Shown here one piece after another: positions 44,380 through 55,030 of a DNA stretch of 64,000 bases. The notes beneath the pieces were generated by a model. It worked only from the letters and a program-made list of their open reading frames with translations. It made no database searches and had not been told where the DNA came from. Made by a program: the position numbers and the translations under genes. Source of the stretch: Xiphophorus maculatus (lineage: Eukaryota; Chordata; Actinopteri; Cyprinodontiformes; Poeciliidae); the NCBI RefSeq assembly GCF_002775205.1, contig NC_036456.1, positions 23,184,968 to 23,248,967 of the forward strand. Reading direction: 5' to 3'. The stretch's first letter is position 1. The number at the start of each line of letters is the position of its first letter.

Positions 44380-46548
44380 TGTTTCTGCGGTGATAAACAA
44401 ACAAAAAACAGTTTAAATTTGTTTCTAAGTGGAGCTGAATGTAGGATTATGTGTTTTTATAGTTTTATAACTCTTATGTTTTTCACATTAATTGGATTTT
44501 AAAGTTTTATTCAACAGCTTCCATCAGAAGGCTGATGACATATTTCACTGGCTGGTGTAACTTAATCGTGTTTATATGAACCTTTATCATAATGACTTAT
44601 ATTATTGTGATAAAATCCTATCTCACATTTAAGTACTCATGTTAAATACTAATATGTGTTTCATTATTCAAAATCAGTCATTTTAATTTGATTTAAGCAG
44701 TTTTACTTTTACTATGATGATGCCTTTAGGTACTTTACAGAGCAACAATAAACAAAATATTGGGGAGTTCTCCAATATTTTGTTCTCCAATATGTTGACT
44801 TGTCTGTCAGGAAACCACAGACACGCTGAAAACCTCAGAGACATTTTGTGGTTTTTTTGTTGTTGATGTTTTTACTGTGACTGATGATGAGTTACTAGAT
44901 CACAAAAACGTGTTTTTAAATCTGATGTTCTCACACCAATGGTTTGGTGTTGAGTCGTGAATCACATGTGATTCACGACTCAACACCAAAATATATACTC
45001 AGAAAGTACCAGAGTTGTTGTTGCATGACTAAAGCTAGTCATACAAACTACATTATTATTGAAACTTTTATTAGTTCAGTAATTGATTTATTATGACCTT
45101 TTCAACCCCTTATCTTATTAATCATATTAATCAATCAATCCCTCCATTTTCTTGTCATTCTGTTCTTTTTCGCGCTAATGCAGAATTATGAGTCAAAAAT
45201 ATTTAGTTTAGTGAAACTAACTGCAGCCAGCCCTTAAGTGTGACATCACCTGAGAACTATGTATTGTATTGGTGTCATAATAGATGTTGCTGGTATGGAG
45301 ATGATATTGTAGTTCAATTGTGGATACGACTGACCATAACGATGGTTCGGATCAGTTCCTGACTGGCTTACAGGAACTGAGTTGGACCGGGTCATGGAGA
45401 GGAGCTGTTACTCAGCCGTTTGGACCAGACTGTGGTCTCCATGGATTCACTGAGGAGGAATCTGACTGCAGTGACTCAGCCTGAATCATTGATTATCTGG
45501 AGGGGAAGCTTCCAGATTCCACATTCTCTGGAAAAACTGAGTTTACGATTTCACTGTTAATTCAAATCATAAACAGCTGCTTATATTACAAACTTCCTGG
45601 AGGAAATCCAACCTCCGGGTACGTGTCAGTTCACACAGATGGATTGTGTTTCTGTCTGTGGGGTTTTCCACTCTTGGGAAAACTACCCTGAAGTTTGTCA
45701 AATACTGAGAAGTTTCAGGGTTTTACTTTAGTTTCATAATCATATTTATGAAACCTAATTAAGTCTTCCCTGTGCTTCCAGGTGGCCTCCATCTGATTGG
45801 TTCGTCTCAGCCAATCGTAGCTGCTCCTGGAGATGACGTCGTCCTCCCGTGTCGGGTGGATCCCGAGTGGGACGCCGTGGGGAAGACGGTGGAGTGGTCC
45901 CGACCGGACCTGAGGCCGTCCGGCCCTCAGAAGCGTGTGGAGTACGTGTTCGTGTACCGCTTCAAGAAGACGGACCGAGACATGATGATGGACACGTACA
46001 TCCAGAGGACGTCTCTGTCCCAGGACGGCCTGAGGCGAGGAGACGTGTCTCTGACCATCAGGAACGTCAGCCTGCAGGACCACGGCAGGTTCCGATGTTT
46101 CATCCCACGCCTCAGGATAGAAGCAGAACTTCTGCTTGTTGTTGGTGAGAAATGGGTCCAAACTGCAGGTTCTGATCCGGATCTGTTGGGGTTTTTCTAA
46201 TCAGTCCTGTTATTGTTGCTGTTTCAGATCCAAACTTTGTTTCAACAACGACAACAGAGTCGGTTCATCCCAGAAACCTCATCAGTCCGACGCCACAGGA
46301 GGAAACCGTGACGAACGGTGAGTCAGCAGGTCCAAAGCGTCTCAGAATCACTTGTGAACCTGAATGTTTTCAGTTAACTAATTTGGACTTTTTTTGTTTC
46401 TGTTTCAGGTCATTTTACCAGATTCCATCTTTGCCTAATTGTTTTTTCATTCTTCATCATTTGTCTGGGTCTGGTTTCCTTTTGTGTCGCAAGGAAATCC
46501 AAACAAATACAGGAAGTCAAATTTGGACCAGTCTCCATGGAGACATGA
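44261..46548 (+). CDS. Ig3: V-set butyrophilin/MOG-like receptor with unusual tail
   Basis: Four exons in phase 1 give 214 codons: leader 44261-44312, V-set 45782-46144, stalk 46228-46317, transmembrane plus tail 46409-46548. The leader (MFSSWIFTFCFYWTLVRG) is chosen because only this ATG is in phase with the V exon; an ATG 16 bases upstream is out of frame. The V domain has C41 and C123, W56 and DHGRFRC, and differs from Ig1 by one residue (RFKKTD for RFRKTD). The helix is FHLCLIVFSFFIICLGLVSF, then a short tail RKSKQIQEVKFGPVSMET. Unlike Ig1 and Ig2 there is no further splice: the tail reads into a hairpin-rich block. A single-V B7/butyrophilin-like membrane protein; ligand and signalling are unknown, with no ITIM/ITAM. 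Confidence 0.83.
44343..44379. repeat. (AAT)n microsatellite in Ig3 intron 1
   Basis: Twelve or so AAT units just after the leader exon; the longer counterpart of 38186-38206. Confidence 0.9.
44943..44990. repeat. Perfect 48-bp palindrome in Ig3 intron 1
   Basis: The 48 bases equal their own reverse complement with no spacer: the arm TTTGGTGTTGAGTCGTGAAT plus CACA meets its mirror at 44966/44967. No coding or known element explains it. Confidence 0.95.
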
Positions 46549-46746
46549 GGGAATTTGACAGAAGTCAAATTTGACTCAGAAGTCAAATTTGACTCACTTC
46601 CTGTATTTCTTTGGATGAAGTCAAATTTCATAATATATTTTTATGGAGAGAATATATTACTTTCATGCAGAATATATTGAAAGTAATATATTTTCCAAAA
46701 TATATTCCGTCTCCAGGTAAATGTACCTGGAGACGGAATATATTTT
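46498..46746. repeat. Hairpin-rich block at the end of Ig3
   Basis: Three inverted repeats follow one another: 46498-46517 with 46596-46615 (19 of 20 bases pair), 46651-46664 with 46679-46692 (14-bp perfect arms), and 46697-46719 with 46724-46746 (23-bp perfect arms, 4-base spacer). Between them the self-palindromic word GTCAAATTTGAC repeats in tandem. The first arm lies inside the Ig3 reading frame and supplies its C terminus. It may be one or more MITE-like insertions. Confidence 0.8.
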
Positions 46747-47627
46747 TTACGCATTTTTTTAGACTGTCACTACGTGTTATGAGACATGTAATCTGTAAAA
46801 AAGAAAAAAGCTCCTCTGCTTTCTCCCAGTGATAACTAGAAACAACCAATCATTGCCAGGAGGCGGGTCTTAGCGCTGTCAATCACCCTCCTTGCTTTCT
46901 GAGTTGAGAACTAAACATTTTGTTTTAATATTAACTCATTTTATTATTTCACAAGTAAAGGCCTCAGTACTTCCTGTCTGCTGGTCAGAAGGTTGGTCAC
47001 TCTGTCACAAGTCGGCCATGTGTTGATGCTGATGGCAGGAACTTCCTTCCTCCAGAGGTCAGCAGCTCAGGACTGCAAGTCGCCTCATCATCACTGCGTC
47101 TCCATCTGGAGCTGTTCTGCCTGGAGACGAACTTATAATAATGTTTAGTCAATATGACTGTGCATGTTGTACATTTCAGGTTTCTGTTATTATTCACTCC
47201 AAGAAACAGTGAACTAATTTATTTTATTATTGTTTTTAGTTGCTCTGGTTCCGTTTTCAGTTAAATTTATTCTGGGAATTAGTTTTTCTTTTCTATGTTT
47301 CATCAGCAAATATTTAAGTAGTTTGACTCTAAATGGAAACATTTCATTCAGATTTAAAGCTGAACTCTTTATTCTGTGGTTTGTTCTTATTGTTGCTCTT
47401 CGTTCAGTTGAAGGCTTTTCATCGCCCAAACCTTCTGATCAACACACTAATTGGTTCTGTAGAGGAACCGGTTCTGTTCACAGACCAGAACCTGAACCTA
47501 CTTTAGCTGCTTGGATTCGGATCAGGAACAAACTTTGACGTTTGATTGTTGCAATTGTTCAAAACTGAATGAGTGAAATGTTTACCAAGTATCACTGTGA
47601 TCCGTTTTTTTTTTGTTAACGTTTTTC
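46747..47627. other. Spacer downstream of Ig3
   Basis: At about 46835-46895 is text (AACCAATCATTGCCAGGAGG, then CTTAGCGCTGTCAATCA) resembling a dispersed teleost repeat. A frame at 47230-47538 has no recognised motif. No gene is called. Confidence 0.35.
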
Positions 47628-48090
47628 GGCTGCGTTCACACTGGGGTTTTTTTTTCTGAACAGCACAGGTCGGATTCTTTTCGAATGCGATGCAGGTCAC
47701 TTGGGTATCTGATAGGTATCCGTTTCAGATGCGATCTAAAGTCCAGGTCACGTTCACCTGACCTGAACGTCACTGATATTCGACAAACGTCACTATGATA
47801 CTCGCAAGCGGGAAGAATAACAGCAACCATGACGGACGTAATGAGGATTAAGTTACTAACCTGCTGCTCCGGTCGGACAACAACTTCAAATATGTAAACT
47901 ATGCTCCACTGTTAACATCCATGTTTACTTCAGCAAACACTGAGCACTTCTACTTTTTATGGCCATTGGTAGAACGCTGACGCTATTGCACCCTCTACTG
48001 CGCATGCGGGACACTTTCAGGTCCTTAGCCCGTTCACACTGCACAAAAAATCAGAATTGGGTCACTTCAGGCTGCGATGTGAACGCAGCC
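47628..48090. mobile_element. Non-autonomous DNA transposon with 13-bp terminal inverted repeats
   Basis: Starts GGCTGCGTTCACA and ends TGTGAACGCAGCC, perfect 13-bp inverted ends 463 bp apart. Internal near-ends (CCGTTCACACTGCAC) suggest sub-terminal repeats. I cannot assign a target duplication with certainty, so the superfamily is open. There is no transposase. Confidence 0.7.
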
Positions 48091-49000
48091 TAAGATTTTA
48101 ATGTTTGTTTTGCTGATTTCTGATCAAACGTTGACTGAATGTAGACGGTTTTGTTTTTTTATTACTGTGAATAAAAACTTTAATGAAAACAACAACTAAA
48201 GTTATTAAAGGGAATAAATACGTTTTTTAATCTAACATTGGGTTTTATTTTTTTAAAACATGAAGTTTTGTTTAGAAACCAGAACCTGTTTGTGTTTCTC
48301 TGTGTGAAAGTTCAGGGTTTGAAAACATTTTCAGTGTTAAATCTGATAAAATAACTGAATTGAGCAGCGGCTGAAGCTGCGACGCCTCAGATACGTCCGA
48401 CATCAGAGCCACGCCTCAGACTGAAAAAAACAAAAAGCTGCTTTTACTGAACAACTGACTTTTTTTTTCTGACCTCTTTAGTTTGAATGTCGAATAAATG
48501 TTCAGTTTTAGAGATTTTAGGTCAGAAAAATCTCAATATTCCAGGATTTTTATTTATTTAGCTATTTACTGCTGATGTTAATAAAATAAAATATTAAATA
48601 TTTCAGTGATTTATGTTAATTTTTTTTTTTAGCTCAGAACATCTACAGTCAGTCTGTCACTGTCTGGTTCTGAGTTAAACTGGACCCAGCAGAACCTCAG
48701 CTGACCCAGTTCTGATGGAGAACAGACTTGACTCATTCTGCAATAATCAAGCCTGCATTTAACTTTACTTGTTTTACAGATTTAACTACATTTGCCAGCC
48801 AAATGATACCAAGTATCCAAACAGCTGAACAGAATAAACGCAGAAACTCCACAGACTCAGAAACGACAGTTTACAGAATTTACTGACATCAATTTTTCTG
48901 TGAAACTGTAACAGGACAAACAAAGGAATACATATAAGTATCAGTGCTGCAGTAACAATGTCAAAATCACTGCTTACACCATTTTGGTACACAGACTAGT
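48091..49000. other. Intergenic spacer
   Basis: No gene, repeat or motif recognised beyond homopolymer T runs. Confidence 0.4.
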
Positions 49001-49084
49001 GGTCTTAATTAGCTTAGCAACAGGCCAAGGTCTTAATTAGCTTAGCAACAGGCCAAGGTCTTAATTAGCTTAGCAACAGGCCGA
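49001..49084. repeat. 28-bp tandem repeat, three copies
   Basis: Unit GGTCTTAATTAGCTTAGCAA plus CAGGCCAA, three adjacent copies, identical except the last base(s) of copy 3. Confidence 0.95.
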
Positions 49085-49830
49085 GTTTACTACAACATAA
49101 AATACATAATTTCTCTACAAATGAACGTGTCTAACTATTCGCATATGTGATTAATTCAATTTATAACACAGATGATGCTTAGCGGGCAGGAAAACAACAT
49201 AAACAGGGCTGAGGAAACTGCTGCACTTCTACTGCGTTTGGCAACTACCAAGAATGGCCACTAGATGGCGCTGTTTAACAAAAATAAGTTAGAAGCACAG
49301 CAGTGAACATAACGTTCATATTCAGTAATCTGGCTGAATATGGCAGATTAACGTCGCATTTTAAAATCAAGAACCTTTAAGCAGGTTTTAAACATTTTTA
49401 TTGTGTTTTTTCTTTACTGATGCGGTAAATTAATCTGCACGAATTTCTGTTAATTATCAGAATTAATAAAACAAATAAAAATTAATAAAATAATTAATTT
49501 TGTTTATTCCATAAATTATTATTATTATTATTATCTTTCTTGAAGCATCGAAGCTGGTTTTAATTCATTTGTTTCTGAGTCCTCAGTCAGCTGAAACCAG
49601 AGCTGGTATCGGGTCAGGACAGAACCGGGTCTCACGTTTTGATTGATCAGACAATAAAAACAAAACTGTCACCACGGCAATGGCGCATGTTGCTTCCTGT
49701 TTGTCTCCATGGTAACCTGGTAAAGTGTGCCTGGCCCCGCCCCCTGCTGCAGGTTGCTGTTGTTTCTCTTGCTGTTGTTTCTGGATGAGTCTGGAGACCA
49801 ACTGGACAACCGGAATGGGGGACAATAAGT

Positions 49831-49880
49831 CAGGTTAACTCAGGTTAACTCAGATTAACTCAGATTAACTCAGATTAACA
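49831..49880. repeat. 10-bp tandem repeat, five copies
   Basis: CAGGTTAACT twice, then CAGATTAACT three times with the last base changed. Confidence 0.9.
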
Positions 49881-50177
49881 CTGTATATCGTTGTTCTGGG
49901 CAGATTGTCGCTCAGTGACGCCGTTTATCAGCCACTCAAAGAGCCTCACATGAAAACCAGAAGAGTCAAAGTTCAAACCACCGACAAACCGTTTTCCTGC
50001 AGAGAGAAAAACAGAGACGTGTTGAAATAAAGACCAGATTTTATGATGATCCGGTTATTCTGGGTCAAAAGGAACTCAGTGTTTCAGCTGTAAAGCAGTT
50101 TACTAGAAGTTTGTTCCAGATCTGTGGTGAATAGAAGCTGAATGCTGCTTCTCCATGTTTGCTACATGCTACATGCT

Positions 50178-50310
50178 GCTAGCTACCTGCTGTTAACTAC
50201 GTGCTGCTAGCTACCTGCTGTTAACTACATGCTGCTAGTTACCTGCTGTTAGCTACGTGCTGTTAACTACATGCAGGTAGTTACCTGCTGTTAGCTACGT
50301 GCTGTTAGCA
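50178..50310. repeat. 28-bp degenerate minisatellite
   Basis: About four to five copies of a GCTAGCTACCTGCTGTTAAC + TACGTGCT unit with substitutions and one insertion. Confidence 0.85.
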
Positions 50311-51248
50311 GGGGGAGTCCCGGGATGGAGCCTTGAGGAACTCCAGCTGGTTCTGGTCGTGGAGCTTCTCTCTAACATTTAGGATTTATTTTGGTTTCTA
50401 CTATTTCTGACTGAGAATGTTTTTGCAGTTTTTTTTCTGTTCAGGTTGTGGAAAAGTTTTCTGTCAGGTTTGACACCTATTAAAGACAAATTAAACAAAC
50501 ACAGGAAAGACAGGAGAGTTAGATTCTTTTTATCTCGCGAGGAGAACGGACAGAGACGCGTTTCCAGTCACAAATCTCCAACCGCTCTGAAAACACATTT
50601 GTCCGCTCCTCTCTTTTTATTACTTTTATTACATCACAGAGAACATTGCAGCTCTAAGGGGTGGGGGGCAAAACACTTCATCACTGAGTTGCAGTGCTAA
50701 TGACAATCACTAACTTGTTATCTTGCACTAGATTATTCTGTTCCAGACAGGGTAAAACAGAGCAAGCTGTACGTCTTCACGGCGACAGTTTTATAGCCAT
50801 CTAGCAGGTCAAGGATGCAGATGTTTCTGCTGAGCGATAACCTGTGAAAACGGTTCTCTGCTCTTCCTCAGAGGCCTTCTGAGAAAGGAATCAGAGTAAT
50901 TCAACAACACAGAAACTTTCTTTATGCTAAGATGAAACAAATAAAGGCAAATAAGACAAGAACATTATAAAGGCACATGAAACAACAAATATTTGATAAT
51001 AATATATACAATTTACCTAACATTTTCACATCCCAACAGTTTGAGTTATGATAAATAAAGTTTATATCAAGCTAACACAGAAAGGACAGAACTTTCCCTC
51101 CCTTCTGACCCGACCGGGGAAAGTTTTCACACCCTGAACCCGACCACAGGCTCTCTAGCGTCAGTGAGATGACCTTTGACCCTCTCTGCTGAACTGATTT
51201 AATTCAGACTCTTTGGAGGTTTTAGGAGCAGGCGGTCCGGCTGCAGCA

Positions 51249-51285
51249 CTAGACTTTGACTAGGCCACTCCAACACCTTGATCTG
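51249..51285 (-). mobile_element. Fragment of a Tc1-like dispersed repeat
   Basis: GACTTTGACTAGGCCACTCC is the reverse complement of the same transposase-derived word seen at 62626-62656 and 29516-29580. Confidence 0.4.
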
Positions 51286-52341
51286 GTTAGATTATTTTAG
51301 ATTTATAATAGTTTAAAACAGAAAACCAGGACAAATCTGTAAATATGTTTCAGTTTCTGTCTGAACATTTCAGATTATATTGATGAAACTTTAATTTACT
51401 TGATTTGATAAAGAAAACAAGGGAAAAAATTAAACTTTAAATGTTTTTATTGATCAGAAACATTCAGGTAGTTTCAGTTTTATCAACAATAAAATCATTA
51501 CTACAGTTTTAGAAATGAAGCAGGTTCTGCTGGACAGTTCTGGTCATGTGACACATTGAGCCAATCAGAGAGCAGATCCGGGACAGAGTGGGCGTGGCTT
51601 CAGTTCCTCAGCGAATCGGTTCTTCACTTCATTCAAGTGTTTGATCACAATAAATAAAAACAATGAAATAATCAATAAAACACACAAATAAAAGTAGAAA
51701 CACATAATAAATAACACATGATTCAAGGTCTCACTTTCTCAAGACAAGAACTGAGTTCCAGAACAGAACCAGTGATCCCAGTAAACCCAGTAAACCCTGA
51801 CCATCACCAAGGGAACTGTCCTCAGCCTGATGCTGCAGGTGCATCATGGGAAATGTAGGCTCCACAGCATCTGCTGCTCTATGAACTTTGACCCCACAGC
51901 TTTGATCTTTTTATTTCTAATATGAAGGAAATATTTCTGACTATAATAATAAAAGTTTAACTTCCTGCTCTTTTTTTCCTCTCAAATACTTTAACGCCAA
52001 ACTAAAGTAATCAGATTACTTTTACTGTAGAATCAAACCCAGAAAAACTTTTCCTGTTTGGCTGAAAGTTAACGAGGAATAAATGTTCAACTAACTGTGT
52101 CTACAGCTGGATGTTGACCTTTGACCCCATCAGGAATAACTGCTGTTACTGATTAACATGAACAGAACCTCCAGCGTGAGGCTAACAGGGTCAAAGGTCA
52201 TCTACACTGATGATAGAGACTCAGCATGTCAAACAGGAAATCCCAGTTTGACCTTTGACCTCCTACAGAGACCACCAGCCTGGAGAGGGAGAGGTTCACC
52301 CGGGTTCTTCAGACTGCTGAGGAGAGTTTCTACCAATCATG

Positions 52342-52492
<151 letters not shown>

Positions 52493-52493
52493 C

Positions 52494-52630
52494 TGTGATG
52501 ATGTCATCTTGTGATGATGTCCTCTTGTGATGATGTCATCTTGTGATGATGTCCTCTTGTGATGATGTCATCTTGTGATGATGTCCTCTTGTGATGATGT
52601 CATCTTGTGATGATGTCATCTTTTGACGAT
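52494..52630. repeat. 16-bp minisatellite with alternating variants
   Basis: Units GTGATGATGTCATCTT and GTGATGATGTCCTCTT alternate (A/C), giving a 32-bp higher-order period, directly after the ATCT run. The alternation breaks in the last units. Confidence 0.9.
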
Positions 52631-52990
52631 GTCCTCTGAGGTTTCACTTCTTGTTTGTGACCACTTCCTGTTTCATTCGCCACTTCACGTTTGGTCTGGA
52701 CCATAGAACTCTCTCTGAGTCGTGGACCGGGCCCAACCGGGTCAGAACCAGCAGAGTAACACATCTGAACTGTCCTCAAATCATACCTGACCGCTACAGG
52801 AAGTGATGTCACAGCTGTTCGGACTTCTGATTGGCTAACCTGACACGTACCTGGCTAACCCTAACCTAACCCTGTCCTAACTCTACCTGACCCTATCTAT
52901 AGCCACACCTGGGCTCTTAGGGGGCGGGGCCACAGCAGGTAGCTGCAGCAGCGTCTGAGCTGAGAGGAGCTTCGTTGTTTGTCGTTCTGG

Positions 52991-54553
52991 TCAGACTGGA
53001 ATGGCCTGGTGAGGAGGAGGGGCCTCCTGCACAGGTGAGCTGGTGTTCAGGGGGAGGAGCTTCACGAAGCCCTCGGTCCTGCGGGTCTTCCAGATGACCA
53101 GAACCAGGAGGAGAACGACCGCAAGCAACGATGAAGACCTGCAGGCAGAGGAACCGTTAGGAACATGGCAACCCCAACATGGCAACCCCCACTGACCCAG
53201 CCAATTAGAAGTCAGACTGATGCAGCATTCAGCCAATCAGAGTTCTTCAGACAAACGGAGGCAGAACCATGCTGCAACAAGCTGGCCAATCAGAGACCAG
53301 GACTGAACCACCAACCACCTGATTGGTGGAAACCATCCTGATCCACAGCAGGACCAGAAAAAGGATCAGAACCAGGACCAGAGCCAGAACCAGGGTCAGT
53401 GTCAATGCCAAGTTCTGGTTCTGATCCACTGATCCAGGTTGTGAGACTGAAGTTTGATAATCAACTGCTGGGTCTGAGCTGCTAATGGACCAGAACCGAT
53501 TGGCTAACATGAGCAATACTTACGCAGCACCGAGTCCGATCCAGATGGAGGCAGAAGAACCTGAGGACATGAGAAACAGGAGGTCAGAGGTCACAGGAGG
53601 TTAGAGGTGAACAGTCAGCCCCTTCCTGATGGCGCTGATCTTACCTGCCATCTGGACCGGTGCTGGTACCGGTGTGGTTCTGTTCATGCAGACAGAGTTG
53701 GTGTAGGCAGAACATGGAACCACGGTCTGCTGGAGAGACTCTGGAGGACACAAGGAGACAGAACCGAGTCAGGACCAGGACCAGAACCATGAGTAGGATC
53801 AGGACCAGAACCAGAACCATGAGCAGGATCAGGACCAGAACCAGGACCAATGGGTCAGCAGCAGCTTGTCTCACCTGAACAGTCGGTGCAGGGAGAACAT
53901 TTGGTTCCGTATCCGATTCCGTCCTGGACCGTGCAGTTCCTGGTCACATAGTAACCTACGGGTCAGAACCAGAACCAGAACCCTGCATCATCATCATCAT
54001 CATCATCATCCTCATCATCATCATCATCATCATCTTCATCTGTGCTTTACCTTCTGGACATGGCTGACAGATCAGTCTCGGTAACTGAGCAGAACTCGGG
54101 TCCAACATCATCAGCAGAACCACACCAACCTGGAAACAGAACCAGAACCAATGAGAAGCGATCAGAACCAGAAGCAATGAGAACCAGAACCAGCCTGTAA
54201 GTCAGACTCTCTCTGTGTTTTTATCTTTAACCTTTAGAGTGTTTTCTGCAGTTTTCCGTTGCCTAGCAACCAGAGGCAGTTACCTGCATACCTGGGTAAG
54301 CCCTGCCCCTCTCACTCGGTATGAACCCATAAACACCGGACAAGATTAAAATCAGTAGAACTGGACCAGAACCAGAACCAACTAAAGGTCCAGACCTCCA
54401 GCTGTCCTCCTGTCCTGGACTGGAGTCTGGACCTCACATGCAGCTGAAGGCTGCAGACCTGCAGCTCTCCTCACTGAGCCTGATGACTGTTCTGGTTCTG
54501 GACCGGTTCTGAGCTGCTGGTACCGCTCTGTGTCTCACCTGCAGTTTGTCCAT
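52991..54553 (-). CDS. Short TNF-receptor-superfamily member with TRAF-binding motif
   Basis: Six exons join in frame to 151 codons: 54553-54539, 54129-54051, 53955-53875, 53740-53645, 53560-53524 and 53138-52991. There is a leader (MDKLQVGVVLLMMLDPSSAQ) and a small cysteine-rich ectodomain with eight Cys (C26, C29, C39, C51, C54, C57, C68, C76; motifs ICQPCPEGYYV, CSPCTDC, VPCSAYTNSVC). A transmembrane helix (about 96-119, split by an intron after GLGAA) and a 32-residue tail follow. The tail has PVQE (138-141), the PxQE-type TRAF2/3-binding motif, and no death domain. This is the plan of costimulatory receptors of the TNFRSF4/9/14/18 kind, but with fewer CRDs than usual; the orthologue cannot be fixed. 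N38 and N78 are in N-x-S/T contexts. Confidence 0.85.
53986..54040. repeat. (CAT)n microsatellite in a TNFRSF intron
   Basis: CATCAT run with two interruptions between exons 2 and 3. The introns around it are also full of degenerate CAGAACC words, which create long but meaningless open frames. Confidence 0.9.
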
Positions 54554-54745
54554 CCTGTTGGTCCAAAATCAGAAGTGGAGCGTAGAGAACTGAGAGACGG
54601 AGGATCAGAGACGGAGGGAAACAGCAGTGAAGGAGGCAGCCTCCAGGCTCCATAGATAAACAATGGCCACGTGACCACGCCCCCTGTTGGAGTGACCACG
54701 CCCCCTCTGTCCTACAGGACCCGCCCCGTTCTCTCCCAGGAAGAG

Positions 54746-54755
54746 CCATATAAGG
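54746..54755. promoter_or_regulatory. CArG box (SRF-type) upstream of the TNFRSF gene
   Basis: CCATATAAGG fits CC(A/T)6GG exactly and is near-symmetric, about 190 bases upstream of the minus-strand ATG. It could also act as a TATA-like element. Motif only. Confidence 0.4.
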
Positions 54756-54989
54756 GCGCTGAGGGGTGGCGTGTCCTGTATCGGTCACTTCTGCTGAAAC
54801 TTTTCTGCCCAGGTTGTGTTTGTCTTCTGGACATTTCCTCTCCGTCCCTCTGGACCACCAAGGTCCAACCTCTGAGATGTCCAATCATCTGTCTCCATGC
54901 AGGCGCTGGCCGGGTTCTGATCTGTAACATTAATCGTTGACAGGAAGTCCAGTTCTCTGGTCGACCTGGTCCGCAGTTCCTCCAGAACC

Positions 54990-55030
54990 TCTAATGGATT
55001 TCTAAATGGATCCATTAGAGATCCATTTAG
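54990..55030. repeat. Two interleaved inverted repeats
   Basis: TCTAATGGAT (54990-54999) pairs with ATCCATTAGA (55010-55019), and CTAAATGGATC (55002-55012) pairs with GATCCATTTAG (55020-55030). The two hairpins overlap, so only one can form at a time. Confidence 0.85.

Larger units (their letters stand above)
49085..52341. other. Gene-poor region with minisatellites
   Basis: Apart from the tandem repeats listed within it, no exon is recognised. Frames at 49583-49825, 50446-50700 and 52158-52514 have no family motif. A block at about 50480-50640 (TCTCGCGAGGAGAACGGACA) may be a dispersed repeat or LTR fragment, but I cannot classify it. Confidence 0.35.

Noticed and set aside
53641-53874. Leu/Val-rich minus-strand frame with LVLVLILLMVL repeats
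   Set aside because: Only its downstream end overlaps TNFRSF exon 4; the hydrophobic repeat comes from CAGAACC-type simple sequence in the intron before that exon.
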